A stretch of 41,793 nt of DNA, from the NCBI GenBank assembly GCA_017983955.1, contig JAGOAJ010000008.1, positions 88,184 through 129,976 on the forward strand, given 5' to 3'. Of this stretch, positions 1 to 8,477 are shown piece after piece (positions within the stretch are counted from its first letter, which is position 1; the number at the start of each line of letters is the position of its first letter). The position numbers were made by a program, and so were the translations under genes. The DNA comes from Burkholderiaceae bacterium (lineage in GTDB: Bacteria; Pseudomonadota; Gammaproteobacteria; Burkholderiales; Burkholderiaceae_B). A model generated the notes under the pieces. The model had not been told where the DNA came from. It made no database searches and saw nothing but the letters and a program-made list of their open reading frames with translations.

Positions 1-1
1 T

Positions 2-514
2 TTAAATATCACTGCCGTCTATGTGACTCACGACCGTGTCGAAGCCCTGGCTTTATCGGACTCTATCGCCGTCATGCGCGCAGGCAATATTGTTGAAATC
101 GGTACTCCGCAGAAAATCTATTTCGATGCCGACCACCGCTTTGTGGCTGATTTCATAGGCCGTGCCAACCTGATAGACGCTACGGTCACCCACCAAGACG
201 GCGATTCAACTACCGTTGACTGTGGACTGGGCACCATCCATTGCCAACACGGCGGACTGGAAGTCGGTAGCAAGGTCACTTTGTGCATACGGCCCGAATT
301 CGTGCGTATCACTAGCAACGATCAAACTACCGGACAAAACATCGTCAATGGCCATGTGGATGCACTGGAATTTATCGGTGAAGTCTACGAAGCTGAAATC
401 CTGGTTGGCAAAGAACGACTGCTGGCCAGAATCGAGCCCGATATACAGGTCAAGGAAGGCGATGCTGTCAGCATCAGCCTAAGCCCCGCCCATTGCCTGC
501 TTGTGTCAGCCTAA
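2..514 (+). CDS. ABC transporter ATP-binding protein, C-terminal part (5' end outside window)
   Basis: This is the tail of a PotA/FbpC-type importer ATPase that energises uptake through the permease encoded next door. The frame is open from base 2, so about 170 C-terminal residues are visible. The first ten end in VYVTH, the H-loop that follows Walker B, and continue DRVEALALSDSIAVM, as usual for this family (often VTHDQ-EAL). After about residue 60 comes a TOBE-like beta domain (RANLIDATV, then LCIRPEFVRI), which in this family regulates the ATPase or contacts substrate. Walker A and the LSGGQ signature lie upstream of the window. It ends 12 bases before the permease start, so the two are one operon. 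Candidate substrates for this ATPase/permease pairing are ferric iron, polyamines or 2-aminoethylphosphonate. The periplasmic binding protein that would decide is not in the window. Confidence 0.9.
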   Translation, partial: LNITAVYVTHDRVEALALSDSIAVMRAGNIVEIGTPQKIYFDADHRFVADFIGRANLIDATVTHQDGDSTTVDCGLGTIHCQHGGLEVGSKVTLCIRPEFVRITSNDQTTGQNIVNGHVDALEFIGEVYEAEILVGKERLLARIEPDIQVKEGDAVSISLSPAHCLLVSA

Positions 515-526
515 AGGGCCATAACT

Positions 527-2212
527 ATGAATGCATCCCGGCCAAAGCTGACGTGGTCTCTGATTGCCATTGTCGGCTTCCTGACGCTATGTCCCGTTGT
601 CATGCTGTTTATCGGCAGCTTCTCCGAGGGCTTGACCGCCTTTGGGTCGTTTACCACTCAGAAATATGTAGACGCCTATACCGATCCAGCCCTGTTTGAT
701 GTCACCCTTAACACCATCATTTTTGTGTTGGGTTCGTCGGTGCTGGCGACCGTACTGGCCTTGTTTCTGGCGTATCTGAATACCCGCACTGACATCCCTT
801 TCAAGCCAGTGTTTACGGTGTTATCCATCGTCCCGATGATGATACCCCACCTGCTGTTCTCGGTTAGTTGGGCGCTGTTGCTTAACCCCTCGAACGGCCT
901 GATAAACACAGTGCTGAAAGACGTCTTTCAGCTACAAAGCGCACCCTTCGATATTTATTCCTTATGGGGCATGATACTGGTTGAAGGGCTGCTGAACATG
1001 CCCATCGCCTACCTGATCATTGCGCCAGCCATGGCTTCCTTCGATGTGGCGCTAGAAGAGTCTTCCCGGGTATTTGGCGCCAGTGTTTGGCGCACCCTGA
1101 TTCGGGTGACCTTGCCGATATTGCGACCTGCCATACTGGCGGCCTTCATACTGGGCATAGTGCGCGGCCTGGCATCTTATGCCGTACCACGCGTACTGGG
1201 TATGCCGGGACGGGTAGAAGTACTGGCCACGTATCTTTATGAGATGGTGGGTACCGGCTTTGCGCCAGACTATGGAAAAGCAGCCGCCCTGGGCATGAGC
1301 GTCCTGGTGGCGTCCATTACCCTGATTGTCATCTACCGCGCATTGACCGCCGAAAGCGGCAAGTTCGTGACGATATCTGGCCGTGGCTATCGTCCTACTG
1401 TAATAGAGCTGAAAGGCGCTAGAACGCCGCTGTTCATCATCGTCGCCTTGCTATCCTTCCTAATGGTAATCCTGCCGGTAGCGGTACTGCTATATACCTC
1501 GTTCGTACCCTATTCCATGGTACCTAGCGCACGGGCATTTTCCCTAATGAGCTGGAAGCATTGGATAGACGTCCTGGAAGACCCTATATCCTTGCTAGCG
1601 CTGAAAAACAGCCTGTTCCTGGCTGTGGTCGGGGCCACTCTGGGCGTCATACTGTCGGTCTTTGTGGCTTACGTTATCGTTAAAATACGCACTCGCGCAT
1701 CAGGGCTCCTGGAGTCGTTAAGCTTTTTATCGTTCTCGTTTCCAGGCATAGTCATCGGCATAGGCTTTATGTGGTTCTTCGTACAAACACCGCTGTACGC
1801 AACGCTGACCGCCTTATTGCTGGCCTACATTGCCGCCTACCTGCCCTATGGGGTCAGGCCTATGGCCAGCGCCTTTGTCCAGATGCATGCCCACCTTGAA
1901 GAATCATCCTTGGTGTGCGGCGCTAGTGCCATGACCACCATGCGACGCATTATCGTGCCACTGCTGATACCCGGCATAGTGTCCGGGTGGATACTTATGG
2001 CCACGATGTTCGTACGCGAGCTAACGGTATCGGTAGTCATGTCACGCCCGGGCAGCGAAGTGCTGGCCGTGCAGATACTAAGCTTCGCTGACGACGGTCT
2101 GTGGGGCAAGCTATCCGCCCTGGGCATTATCATGATCGTTATTTCGACTGCCCTGGTCTTGCTGGCGATGTACGCCGGCAAGAAGTTCAGTGCCAGACAA
2201 GGCGGCGTATAA
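527..2212 (+). CDS. ABC transporter permease, fused double-domain type
   Basis: Inner-membrane channel of the ABC importer whose ATPase ends just upstream. At 561 residues it is about twice the size of a single permease and holds two BPD_transp_1 halves with roughly 12 hydrophobic segments. Each half carries an EAA-type loop that docks on the ATPase: EESSRVFGAS near residue 176 and EESSLVCGAS near residue 457. Fused permeases of about 550-570 residues are known from the FbpB ferric-iron family and from importers annotated for 2-aminoethylphosphonate. The sequence alone does not separate these. The ATG at 527 is the first in-frame start after the ATPase stop. A perfect 12-base hairpin follows the stop codon, so the unit probably ends here. 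Confidence 0.92.
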   Translation: MNASRPKLTWSLIAIVGFLTLCPVVMLFIGSFSEGLTAFGSFTTQKYVDAYTDPALFDVTLNTIIFVLGSSVLATVLALFLAYLNTRTDIPFKPVFTVLSIVPMMIPHLLFSVSWALLLNPSNGLINTVLKDVFQLQSAPFDIYSLWGMILVEGLLNMPIAYLIIAPAMASFDVALEESSRVFGASVWRTLIRVTLPILRPAILAAFILGIVRGLASYAVPRVLGMPGRVEVLATYLYEMVGTGFAPDYGKAAALGMSVLVASITLIVIYRALTAESGKFVTISGRGYRPTVIELKGARTPLFIIVALLSFLMVILPVAVLLYTSFVPYSMVPSARAFSLMSWKHWIDVLEDPISLLALKNSLFLAVVGATLGVILSVFVAYVIVKIRTRASGLLESLSFLSFSFPGIVIGIGFMWFFVQTPLYATLTALLLAYIAAYLPYGVRPMASAFVQMHAHLEESSLVCGASAMTTMRRIIVPLLIPGIVSGWILMATMFVRELTVSVVMSRPGSEVLAVQILSFADDGLWGKLSALGIIMIVISTALVLLAMYAGKKFSARQGGV

Positions 2213-2240
2213 GTCGTTTAGTCTTGACCTGCAGTAACTT

Positions 2241-2270
2241 ACAACGCCCGGCCTGATCGCCGGGCGTTGT
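2241..2270 (+). terminator. Strong hairpin after the ABC permease
   Basis: The 12-base arms ACAACGCCCGGC (2241-2252) and GCCGGGCGTTGT (2259-2270) are perfect complements around a 6-base loop. The position, 28 bases after the permease stop, fits transcription termination or mRNA 3'-end protection. No T tract follows on the + strand, so it is not a canonical intrinsic terminator. Confidence 0.6.
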
Positions 2271-2355
2271 GCCTTCCATGACATCTGCCGTCTATTTCTT
2301 TATCCCACACTAAGCACACTTGCCTGGTAGTTACCCGATGCTTCACGCTAATGCA

Positions 2356-2402
2356 TTGACTCAATACAGACATGTATGTACTATTTCAATACAGATGTGT
2401 AT
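2356..2402 (+). promoter_or_regulatory. Sigma70 promoter with two operator copies, upstream of the cupin/oxidase/TRAP operon
   Basis: The -35 box TTGACT (2356-2361) and -10 box TACTAT (2379-2384) are separated by the ideal 17 bases. Two copies of the inverted repeat ATACA-N4-TGTAT are present. One is inside the spacer (2364-2377). The other spans the expected transcription start (2389-2402). Their centres are 25 bases apart. The half-site resembles those bound by TetR-family repressors such as AcrR, and a TetR gene closes the operon (7067-7717). The boxes and repeats are seen directly; the link to that regulator is inference. Confidence 0.7.
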
Positions 2403-2445
2403 GTTGATTTAAAAATAAACACCGAGCCACAGCACGGAGACATCA

Positions 2446-2817
2446 ATGCTTAGCAGCAAAGCGCCCCCACGGTTAGTCAAGTTTTCCGACCTGGCTTTTC
2501 AACCCAGGCAAGAACGCCCTGAAATGGCCCAACTTGCCCAGATTTCAGGCGACAGCGACGGTTCAGAACTTGGCACTGGCTTTGCCAGGCTAAGCGACGC
2601 ACGTATCACCTGGACGGTTAAGTATGACGAAGTCATCACCGTTATTGAAGGCAGCCTGCGCGTGCATACCCCTACGGGCATATTGGAAGCAGGTCCCCAA
2701 GACAGCATTTGGCTCCCGCAGGGAACACCGCTGGTCTATGAAGCGCAAAGCGCTCTGATCTTCTACGCCATACACCCTAGCCACTGGGCATCCGAACCAG
2801 AACAGGAAAACGCATGA
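2446..2817 (+). CDS. Small cupin protein, EutQ-like
   Basis: A 123-residue single-domain protein of the cupin fold related to the C-terminal half of EutQ. The barrel signature runs from about residue 45: ITWTVKYDEVITVIEGSLRVH, split around a TVKYDE strand, then GPQDSIWLPQGTPLVYEA. The metal-binding HxH of classical cupins is missing (YDE stands in its place), as in EutQ-type cupins, so a metal-dependent dioxygenase is unlikely. It is the first gene of the operon, preceded by GGAG before the ATG at 2446. Its last four bases ATGA are shared with the next gene, which implies translational coupling to the FAD oxidase. A role as accessory or acyl/aldehyde-handling partner of that oxidase is inference only. 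Confidence 0.8.
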   Translation: MLSSKAPPRLVKFSDLAFQPRQERPEMAQLAQISGDSDGSELGTGFARLSDARITWTVKYDEVITVIEGSLRVHTPTGILEAGPQDSIWLPQGTPLVYEAQSALIFYAIHPSHWASEPEQENA

Positions 2818-4133
2818 CTGCCATCCGCATACTGCCGAAAAACGACAAGACCAACGGATGGAGCCGCATGCTGCCAGCACGCACGCCCAAGGCGCCGCTA
2901 CAGCAAGACATCGTGGCCGACTGGGTCGTCGTCGGCGCGGGGCTAGCTGGCTTGGCGGCTGCCAGACGTTTGGCGGAAAATCGGCCTAAAGACACAATTA
3001 TTCTGCTGGATGCAGATGTGGTGGGGGAAGGTGCCCAGGGACGTAACTCTGGCTTTGCCATAGACATCCCGCACAACGTAGGCAGTTCTATGGACGAACT
3101 TGGCCATGCCCGTGGCCACCTGCGCCTGGCGCGAACTGCGGTCGATTATCTGGCCACTCAGGTCAAGCAATACGACATCGCCTGTGACTGGGACAGCAGC
3201 GGCAAATTTCACGCGGCTGTTTCCCCAGAAGGCGCGGAAAAGGTCTTGAAGCCTACGCTTAAAACACTAGAGTCCCTGGGCGAACCCCATGAATGGCTGG
3301 AAGGCAAAGCGTTGCACGACAAACTGGGTTTCAAACACTTCCAGACCGGTATTTATACGCCAGGAACTGTATTGTTGAATCCGGCTGCCTTGTGTCGCGG
3401 ACTGGTGGACAATATGCCCGCCAACGTCCAGGTCTACGAACACACCCCCGTCACAGAAATTGCCTATACGCCGCAAATACGGCTGACCACACCGGGCGGC
3501 GTCATCACCGCAGGCAAGATGATCTTGGCAGTCAATGTGTTTGCGGAACAGTTCGGGTTCTATCGCGACAAGCTGATTCCCCTGGCAGCCCATGCCAGCC
3601 TGACTCGCCAAATGACTGAAAAAGAACAGCAGGCGTTAGGCGGCTTGACCTCGTGGGGCCTGACACCAGCCAATGCGTTCGTGGGAATCACCATGCGCCG
3701 CACCACGGATCAACGCATACTGATACGCCAGCACATGGATTATGCCCCCAGTCTGCACAAGAGCGATGAATCCCGCCAGGCGGTTCGCCAAATCCACCAA
3801 CGTCTGTTCGATGAGCGCTTTCCCATGCTGAAAGGCGTCACCATGGAGCACACCTGGACTGGATTTATCTGCGTCTCCCGTAATGGCACCCCGGGGTTTG
3901 GCAAGGTCGCGCCCAATGTGTATTCGGCCGTTTGCCAGAATGGGGTTGGCCTGACCAAAGGCACTATCTCCGGCCTGCTGGCTGCCGATCAAGCCTGTGG
4001 CATAGACAACCCGCTGATCAACGATATGGAAGCCTTGGGCACGCCCAATCGCTTGCCTCCCAGGCCGTTCCTGGACATAGGGATACGTTCGCGCTTTGCC
4101 TGGGAGCTCTGGAGCGCCCGCAAAGAAGCATAA
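2814..4133 (+). CDS. FAD-dependent amine/amino-acid oxidoreductase (DadA/OrdL family)
   Basis: A 439-residue flavoprotein of the DAO superfamily, which contains glycine oxidase, DadA and gamma-glutamylputrescine oxidase; these oxidise C-N bonds of amines or amino acids. The Rossmann motif VVVGAGLAGLAAARRL lies at residues 38-53, and the ribose-binding acid follows in ILLDADVV. The GRNSGF segment near residue 80 (from EGAQGRNSGF) is typical of the OrdL-like subgroup. The C-terminal region has the expected GVTMEHTWTGF and QNGVGLTKGT blocks that close the FAD site. It has no signal peptide, so it is cytoplasmic. It overlaps the cupin gene by 4 bases and lies 49 bases before the TRAP genes, so the TRAP importer may bring in its substrate. 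Polyamine derivatives, N-methylated amino acids or aminophosphonates are possible; none is proven. Confidence 0.88.
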   Translation: MTAIRILPKNDKTNGWSRMLPARTPKAPLQQDIVADWVVVGAGLAGLAAARRLAENRPKDTIILLDADVVGEGAQGRNSGFAIDIPHNVGSSMDELGHARGHLRLARTAVDYLATQVKQYDIACDWDSSGKFHAAVSPEGAEKVLKPTLKTLESLGEPHEWLEGKALHDKLGFKHFQTGIYTPGTVLLNPAALCRGLVDNMPANVQVYEHTPVTEIAYTPQIRLTTPGGVITAGKMILAVNVFAEQFGFYRDKLIPLAAHASLTRQMTEKEQQALGGLTSWGLTPANAFVGITMRRTTDQRILIRQHMDYAPSLHKSDESRQAVRQIHQRLFDERFPMLKGVTMEHTWTGFICVSRNGTPGFGKVAPNVYSAVCQNGVGLTKGTISGLLAADQACGIDNPLINDMEALGTPNRLPPRPFLDIGIRSRFAWELWSARKEA

Positions 4134-4182
4134 GTCGCTATAGCTCACTATTTGTTTTAAGAGACATCCAAGGAGGATACTC

Positions 4183-5175
4183 GTGCATCTGCTTAAGAAA
4201 CTGCTCATTTCCAGCCTGCTCACGGTTGCCGCATCCAGCGTTATTGCTCAAACCAGTTTAAAGATCGCCACCGACTCTGGCGCGAAAGGTTCACCCAGCG
4301 GCGACGCCATCGAAAAATGGGCCAAACTCATTGAAGAGGAAAGCCAAGGCCAGTTGAAATCCAGGCTGTTCTACCAGAACCAGCTAGGTGGCCAGGAAGA
4401 GGTTTTTGATCAACACATTGCAGGCGATGTGCAATTGATGTTGAATTGGCCCATGACCTCGTATGACAAGCGGATTGGCGTTATCTATACCCCCTATATG
4501 TTTACAACATGGGAAGACGCCATCAGCGCTTATCAGCCTGGTGGATGGTTGAACAAAACCATGGACACCATTTATAACGAAAATGGTTTGAAATTTTTTG
4601 GCGCCTGGCCTGAAGGCTTCAACGGCGTGGCCACCCGTGGCAAGTATGCCGTAACCATCGCCGACGCCACTAGCATCAAAGTGCGTGTCCCGCCGGTATT
4701 CCCTTTTGTGGAAATCCTGCAGTCGTTAGGCTATCAAACAGCCCAAATTGATTGGGGCGAAGTGTTTACATCCATCCAGACCGGGGTGGTAGATGGCGAC
4801 GCTGCCAACGTCATTTATTACGATTACGAATACTTCCGCGATACCTTGGACTACTACGTACGTTCTAAGCAGCAGTTCATTACCGGCGTTCTGTCCATGA
4901 ATCTGGAGGCCTGGGAAAAACTGACGCCAGAACAACAAACTGTCGTACAAGAAGCCGCTATCGTCGTCATGCAAGACCAGTTCAAGCAAGCACGTACCGC
5001 AGATAACGACATCGTTAAAAAATGGACCGACCTGGGCAAACACTACATAGAACCCGACGCCACGCAATTAGCGGAAATGATGAACAAGGTTCGTAAAGAC
5101 GTATGGCCGCTAATGGAAAAAGATGTAGGGCCGGAAATCATGCAAAGCATCATGCAAAACGCATCCAACCTGTAA
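4183..5175 (+). CDS. dctP: TRAP transporter substrate-binding protein, DctP type
   Basis: Periplasmic receptor of a TRAP importer, 330 residues, the normal length. The gene starts with GTG at 4183, supported by a strong Shine-Dalgarno AAGGAGGA ending 5 bases upstream. The N-terminus is a clear Sec signal peptide (two Lys, then LLISSLLTVAASSVIA) with predicted cleavage near residue 22 before QTSLKIAT. The mature part shows family landmarks such as IKVRVPPVFPFVEILQSLG and EVFTSIQTGVVDG, where the carboxylate-binding Arg and the ligand-facing helix are found. An RxPxxx-type segment fits an acidic organic ligand, but the substrate is not identifiable. It is followed by the small and large membrane subunits in the usual order P-Q-M. 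Confidence 0.92.
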   Translation: MHLLKKLLISSLLTVAASSVIAQTSLKIATDSGAKGSPSGDAIEKWAKLIEEESQGQLKSRLFYQNQLGGQEEVFDQHIAGDVQLMLNWPMTSYDKRIGVIYTPYMFTTWEDAISAYQPGGWLNKTMDTIYNENGLKFFGAWPEGFNGVATRGKYAVTIADATSIKVRVPPVFPFVEILQSLGYQTAQIDWGEVFTSIQTGVVDGDAANVIYYDYEYFRDTLDYYVRSKQQFITGVLSMNLEAWEKLTPEQQTVVQEAAIVVMQDQFKQARTADNDIVKKWTDLGKHYIEPDATQLAEMMNKVRKDVWPLMEKDVGPEIMQSIMQNASNL

Positions 5176-5198
5176 CCGCCTAGCCACGAGCCTCAGAC

Positions 5199-5696
5199 AT
5201 GACGACCAAAGAAAAAAATCGTGGATTTACCCTGCCCATCCTGGAGTGGATCACGCTAGTGTCCTGTGCCGTCGTGGCCTTATCCTTGTTGTACCTGGTT
5301 GCGGCCCGCTACTGGCTGAACCTGCCTGACGGCGGGATGCACACCCTGGCCTTGATTGCAGCCATGTGGCTGTATATGACAGGCGCCCTGCTGGCCAGCC
5401 GTTCACGCGAACACCTGAGTATTGAGATCCTGGCGCACCAATTGTCCTCGCCCCGGGCTTTAGCCATACACCGCCTGGTTGTCTCAATACTGGTTCTGAT
5501 CATTGTTGCCATTTTCCTTTATTGGACCTATCGCATGTTCGCATGGGGGTCCAGGTTTTCGGCCACCATGCCATCGTTCAATATTCCAATCTGGGTGCCT
5601 CAACTGGCGATTGGCCTGAACGCAGTAGGCAGCCTTTGCTACGCTATCCGGGATGTGCGTGAATCATTCCTTGCTTTGATCCACGGAGATCGCTAA
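5199..5696 (+). CDS. dctQ: TRAP transporter small permease, DctQ type
   Basis: A 165-residue membrane protein with four hydrophobic helices (about residues 15-38, 47-68, 88-112 and 128-150), the topology and size of DctQ. It pairs with DctM to couple sodium flux to solute uptake from the DctP receptor. The segment SREHLSIEIL after the second helix is a DctQ landmark. It begins 23 bases after dctP and stops 2 bases before dctM, so the three are cotranscribed and probably made in balanced amounts. Confidence 0.9.
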   Translation: MTTKEKNRGFTLPILEWITLVSCAVVALSLLYLVAARYWLNLPDGGMHTLALIAAMWLYMTGALLASRSREHLSIEILAHQLSSPRALAIHRLVVSILVLIIVAIFLYWTYRMFAWGSRFSATMPSFNIPIWVPQLAIGLNAVGSLCYAIRDVRESFLALIHGDR

Positions 5697-5698
5697 TC

Positions 5699-6994
5699 AT
5701 GCACGCCGGATTTTCTATACTGATATTGCTGGTTTTATTGGGTGTGGGCGTGCCCGTCGCCTGGTCATTTGCAGGTACGCTGGCCTTCTTGGTCTACCTG
5801 TACGACGTCAACCTGAACACCTTGATGCTACAAGGCTTCCGTTCCCTGAACTCGGTGGTATTGCTGGCCTTGCCATTATTCATTATGGCTGGCTACCTGA
5901 TGCAATCAGGCGGCGTAGCCCGGCGCTTGATTGAGCTTGTAGAGCATATGGTCAAAGGCAAGCGCGGCGGCATGGGGGCCAGCATGGTCCTTGCTTGTGG
6001 CGTATTCGGTGCGATTTCTGGCACGGCAACGGCTGCCGTCGCGTCCATAGGCACCATCATGACCGACCCCATGGAACAACGCGGTTACCCACGCCCTTAT
6101 ACGGCCGCGTTATTAGGGATATCGTCCTTGCTAGGGATACTGATACCCCCGTCGATTACCATGATATTGTTTGCTGTCGTCACGCAGCAATCAGTCGCGG
6201 CATGTTTTGCCGCCACCATAGGCCCAGGCATACTGCTGATTATTGGGTTGGTAATTTTTAATTATGTATCGGCCAAATCATGGTTCCAGGAGAAAAAGCC
6301 TGTCGAAGATGACAGTGTGCCGCAGCGCTCATTTGCAAAAATATTCTTGTTCACTTTACCCGCATTAACCATGCCCATCGTGATCCTAGGTGGCATATAC
6401 GGCGGTATATTTACCCCTACCGAGGCCGCTGCCGTCACCGTCATGCTAGCAGTGGTCATAGGCCTGTTCGTCTACAAAGACCTGACGTTGTCCAAATTGC
6501 GAAGCAGCCTGGTCAGCGCCGCCGAAACTACAGGCATCGTCGTGCTGATACTGTTGTTTTCGTTTTTGATTGGCCGTATTCTGGTTGCCCAGGGCGTTCC
6601 ACAAGACTTGACCGCCGCCGTCACCAACCTGGTTGATAGCCCCCTTGCCATACTGTTAATGGTCAATGCCTTTCTGATCCTGGTCGGCATGGTCATTGAT
6701 GACATATCCCTAACCGTCGTCATTGCCCCACTACTGCTGCCCCTGGTCGGGGTCGCCGATGTCAACCCTATCCATTTTGCCGCCATTGTGGCCTGCGCGG
6801 TCGTGGTCGGCAGCAATAGCCCACCCATGGCGCCAGTGCTATATATGTCATGCCGTATCGCGCGGGTTGAAGTGCATCGTTCATTTGTACCGGCGATCGC
6901 CATGATCGTGCTGGTTGCCATACCCGTGCAGTTGATCACCACCTTTGTACCAGCAGTGTCTTTGTACATACCCAGGTTATTCGGTCTTATCTGA
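5699..6994 (+). CDS. dctM: TRAP transporter large permease, DctM type
   Basis: A 431-residue inner-membrane protein with about 12 hydrophobic helices, the transport subunit of the TRAP system. Typical DctM segments are SVVLLALPLFIMAGYLMQSGG near residue 55 (split across a helix), CGVFGAISGTATAAVASIGTI near residue 100, and LGILIPPSI, all part of the sodium/substrate path. A GGAGAT ribosome site ends 7 bases before the ATG at 5699. A weak hairpin with a T-rich tail follows the gene, before the TetR gene. Confidence 0.93.
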   Translation: MHAGFSILILLVLLGVGVPVAWSFAGTLAFLVYLYDVNLNTLMLQGFRSLNSVVLLALPLFIMAGYLMQSGGVARRLIELVEHMVKGKRGGMGASMVLACGVFGAISGTATAAVASIGTIMTDPMEQRGYPRPYTAALLGISSLLGILIPPSITMILFAVVTQQSVAACFAATIGPGILLIIGLVIFNYVSAKSWFQEKKPVEDDSVPQRSFAKIFLFTLPALTMPIVILGGIYGGIFTPTEAAAVTVMLAVVIGLFVYKDLTLSKLRSSLVSAAETTGIVVLILLFSFLIGRILVAQGVPQDLTAAVTNLVDSPLAILLMVNAFLILVGMVIDDISLTVVIAPLLLPLVGVADVNPIHFAAIVACAVVVGSNSPPMAPVLYMSCRIARVEVHRSFVPAIAMIVLVAIPVQLITTFVPAVSLYIPRLFGLI

Positions 6995-7002
6995 ACGTTA
7001 CA

Positions 7003-7040
7003 CTAAGGCCTGGAGTCCATCTGCTTTAGGCTGTTTTATT
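7003..7040 (+). terminator. Possible weak terminator after dctM
   Basis: CTAAGGC (7003-7009) can pair with GCTTTAG (7023-7029), with one G-T pair, and is followed by GCTGTTTTATTT. If used, it would reduce but not abolish reading into the TetR gene. Confidence 0.35.
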
Positions 7041-7066
7041 TAACGTTGCACGAGTAGGCTTAAGTC

Positions 7067-7717
7067 ATGTCCGATAAATTGCTCATAGAAAACGCCGCGC
7101 AGGCTGGTGTCGAAGAAGGCAGCGTAAGCAGCCCTCTGACACGAGCCGACTGGCTAGAGGCAGCGATCAATATTTTCGTCAAAGAAGGCGTCAGCGCAGT
7201 GCGCATCACACGCCTTGCGGAAATCCTATCGGTAACACGCGGAAGTTTTTACTGGCACTTTAAAGATCGCGACGACCTGCTATCGGGCATCACGGCGTTT
7301 TGGGCGCAAAAAAACGCACGATCCGTGATTACAGCGACCCTGAATGTGGCTACGCTGGACGAAGGAATGCTGGCTTTGTTTTCCTGCTGGCTGAATCCGG
7401 CACGCTTCGATCCCGGGCTGGATATGGCTATGCGCGACTGGGCCAGGCGCTCTGGCGTAGTGCAGGCCGAAGTCAGGCAGGCTGACCGCCAGTGCATTGC
7501 AGCCATTGCTGATTTTTTTCAGCGCATGGGTGTAGAGCCCATAGAGGCCAACACACGCTCGCGAACTACGTATTTCTGTCAACTGGGTTATTACGCCCTA
7601 GGCCTGGACGAGTCCCTAGAGCAACGGCTGACCTATCTGGAACCCACTATTTATATGCTAAGTGGCCGCCACCTGGACCCCGAGTTAGCCGCGCAGTTTC
7701 GTGCCAATTACAAATAA
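7067..7717 (+). CDS. TetR/AcrR family transcriptional regulator
   Basis: A 216-residue one-component repressor. A 20-residue polar leader precedes the N-terminal HTH: WLEAAINIFVKEGVSAVRIT, then AEILSVTRGSFYWHFKDRDDLL at about residues 45-65, the recognition-helix signature of TetR proteins. The C-terminal ligand domain is helical with no recognisable specificity. It is on the same strand as the cupin/oxidase/TRAP genes, 72 bases after dctM, so it probably controls them. The twin palindrome at 2364-2402 is the obvious candidate site. No copy of that palindrome occurs directly upstream of this gene, so autoregulation would act through the operon promoter. Confidence 0.9.
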   Translation: MSDKLLIENAAQAGVEEGSVSSPLTRADWLEAAINIFVKEGVSAVRITRLAEILSVTRGSFYWHFKDRDDLLSGITAFWAQKNARSVITATLNVATLDEGMLALFSCWLNPARFDPGLDMAMRDWARRSGVVQAEVRQADRQCIAAIADFFQRMGVEPIEANTRSRTTYFCQLGYYALGLDESLEQRLTYLEPTIYMLSGRHLDPELAAQFRANYK

Positions 7718-7794
7718 GCCACAGGCTATCCTGGACTAAACAGGCACCCACGCTAGAATACCTGGATATTCACTTCATCACCCATGATCGACTC

Positions 7795-8454
7795 ATGCAC
7801 ATAGAAATTACCGCCGCCGACCAACACACCTTAAACGCCTACGTGGTTGGTCCCGAGGACGCTCAGCATGGCTTGGTGGTAGTTCAGGAGATTTTTGGCG
7901 TAAACAGTCATATGCGCCATGTGGCCGACACCTTTGCCCAACAAGGCTACCGTGTCATTTGCCCAGCCATTTTTGATCGCGCCGAAAGGGATGTAGAACT
8001 AGGTTATCAGTCAGACGACGTACAACGCGGCTTGGCATTGCGCGACAAGATTGCCGTCGCTGATACCTTATTGGACCTGGAGGCTGCTGCCGCTGCATTG
8101 GGTAAGCGCACAGGTACAGGAATAGTCGGCTATTGCTGGGGCGGCACCCTGTCTTGGTTAGCAGCCACGCGCAGCAACCGCTTTACGGCAGCGTCATGCT
8201 GGTATGGCGGTGGCATTGCCAAGGTCAAAGACGAAACGCCCCAAATACCGGTGCAAATGCATTTTGGTCTGCATGACCAATCCATACCGGTGGGCGACAT
8301 TGATGCCATACGCAGCGCCCAACCCCAGGTGGATATCCATACTTACCAGGCCGACCACGGTTTTGGCTGCGAACAACGGGCGTCATTTCAGCCCGAAGCG
8401 TCCAAGTTAGCCTTGGAACGCACTCTAGAATTTTTTAAGATAAATTTAGGCTAA
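7795..8454 (+). CDS. Dienelactone hydrolase family protein
   Basis: A 219-residue alpha/beta hydrolase close in length to ClcD/TfdE dienelactone hydrolases, which open a lactone ring in (chloro)aromatic degradation. The catalytic triad is visible: nucleophile Cys in GYCWGG near residue 120, Asp in GLHDQSIP, and His in ADHGFGC. Cys rather than Ser as nucleophile is typical of this family. No ring-cleavage genes are nearby, so the physiological substrate may be another lactone or ester. The gene is single and ends against the convergent glycerate kinase. Confidence 0.9.
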   Translation: MHIEITAADQHTLNAYVVGPEDAQHGLVVVQEIFGVNSHMRHVADTFAQQGYRVICPAIFDRAERDVELGYQSDDVQRGLALRDKIAVADTLLDLEAAAAALGKRTGTGIVGYCWGGTLSWLAATRSNRFTAASCWYGGGIAKVKDETPQIPVQMHFGLHDQSIPVGDIDAIRSAQPQVDIHTYQADHGFGCEQRASFQPEASKLALERTLEFFKINLG

Positions 8455-8477
8455 CAACCAAACAAGCGGGTTAGCCT
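8448..8477. terminator. Inverted repeat shared by two convergent stop codons
   Basis: AGGCTAAC (8448-8455) and GTTAGCCT (8470-8477) are perfect complements, and each arm overlaps the stop codon of one convergent gene. No T tract is present on either strand, so efficient termination is uncertain. Confidence 0.45.

Noticed and set aside
3636-4223. 195-codon open frame antisense to the FAD oxidoreductase
   Set aside because: Shadow of a well-supported flavoprotein gene; composition is not protein-like.
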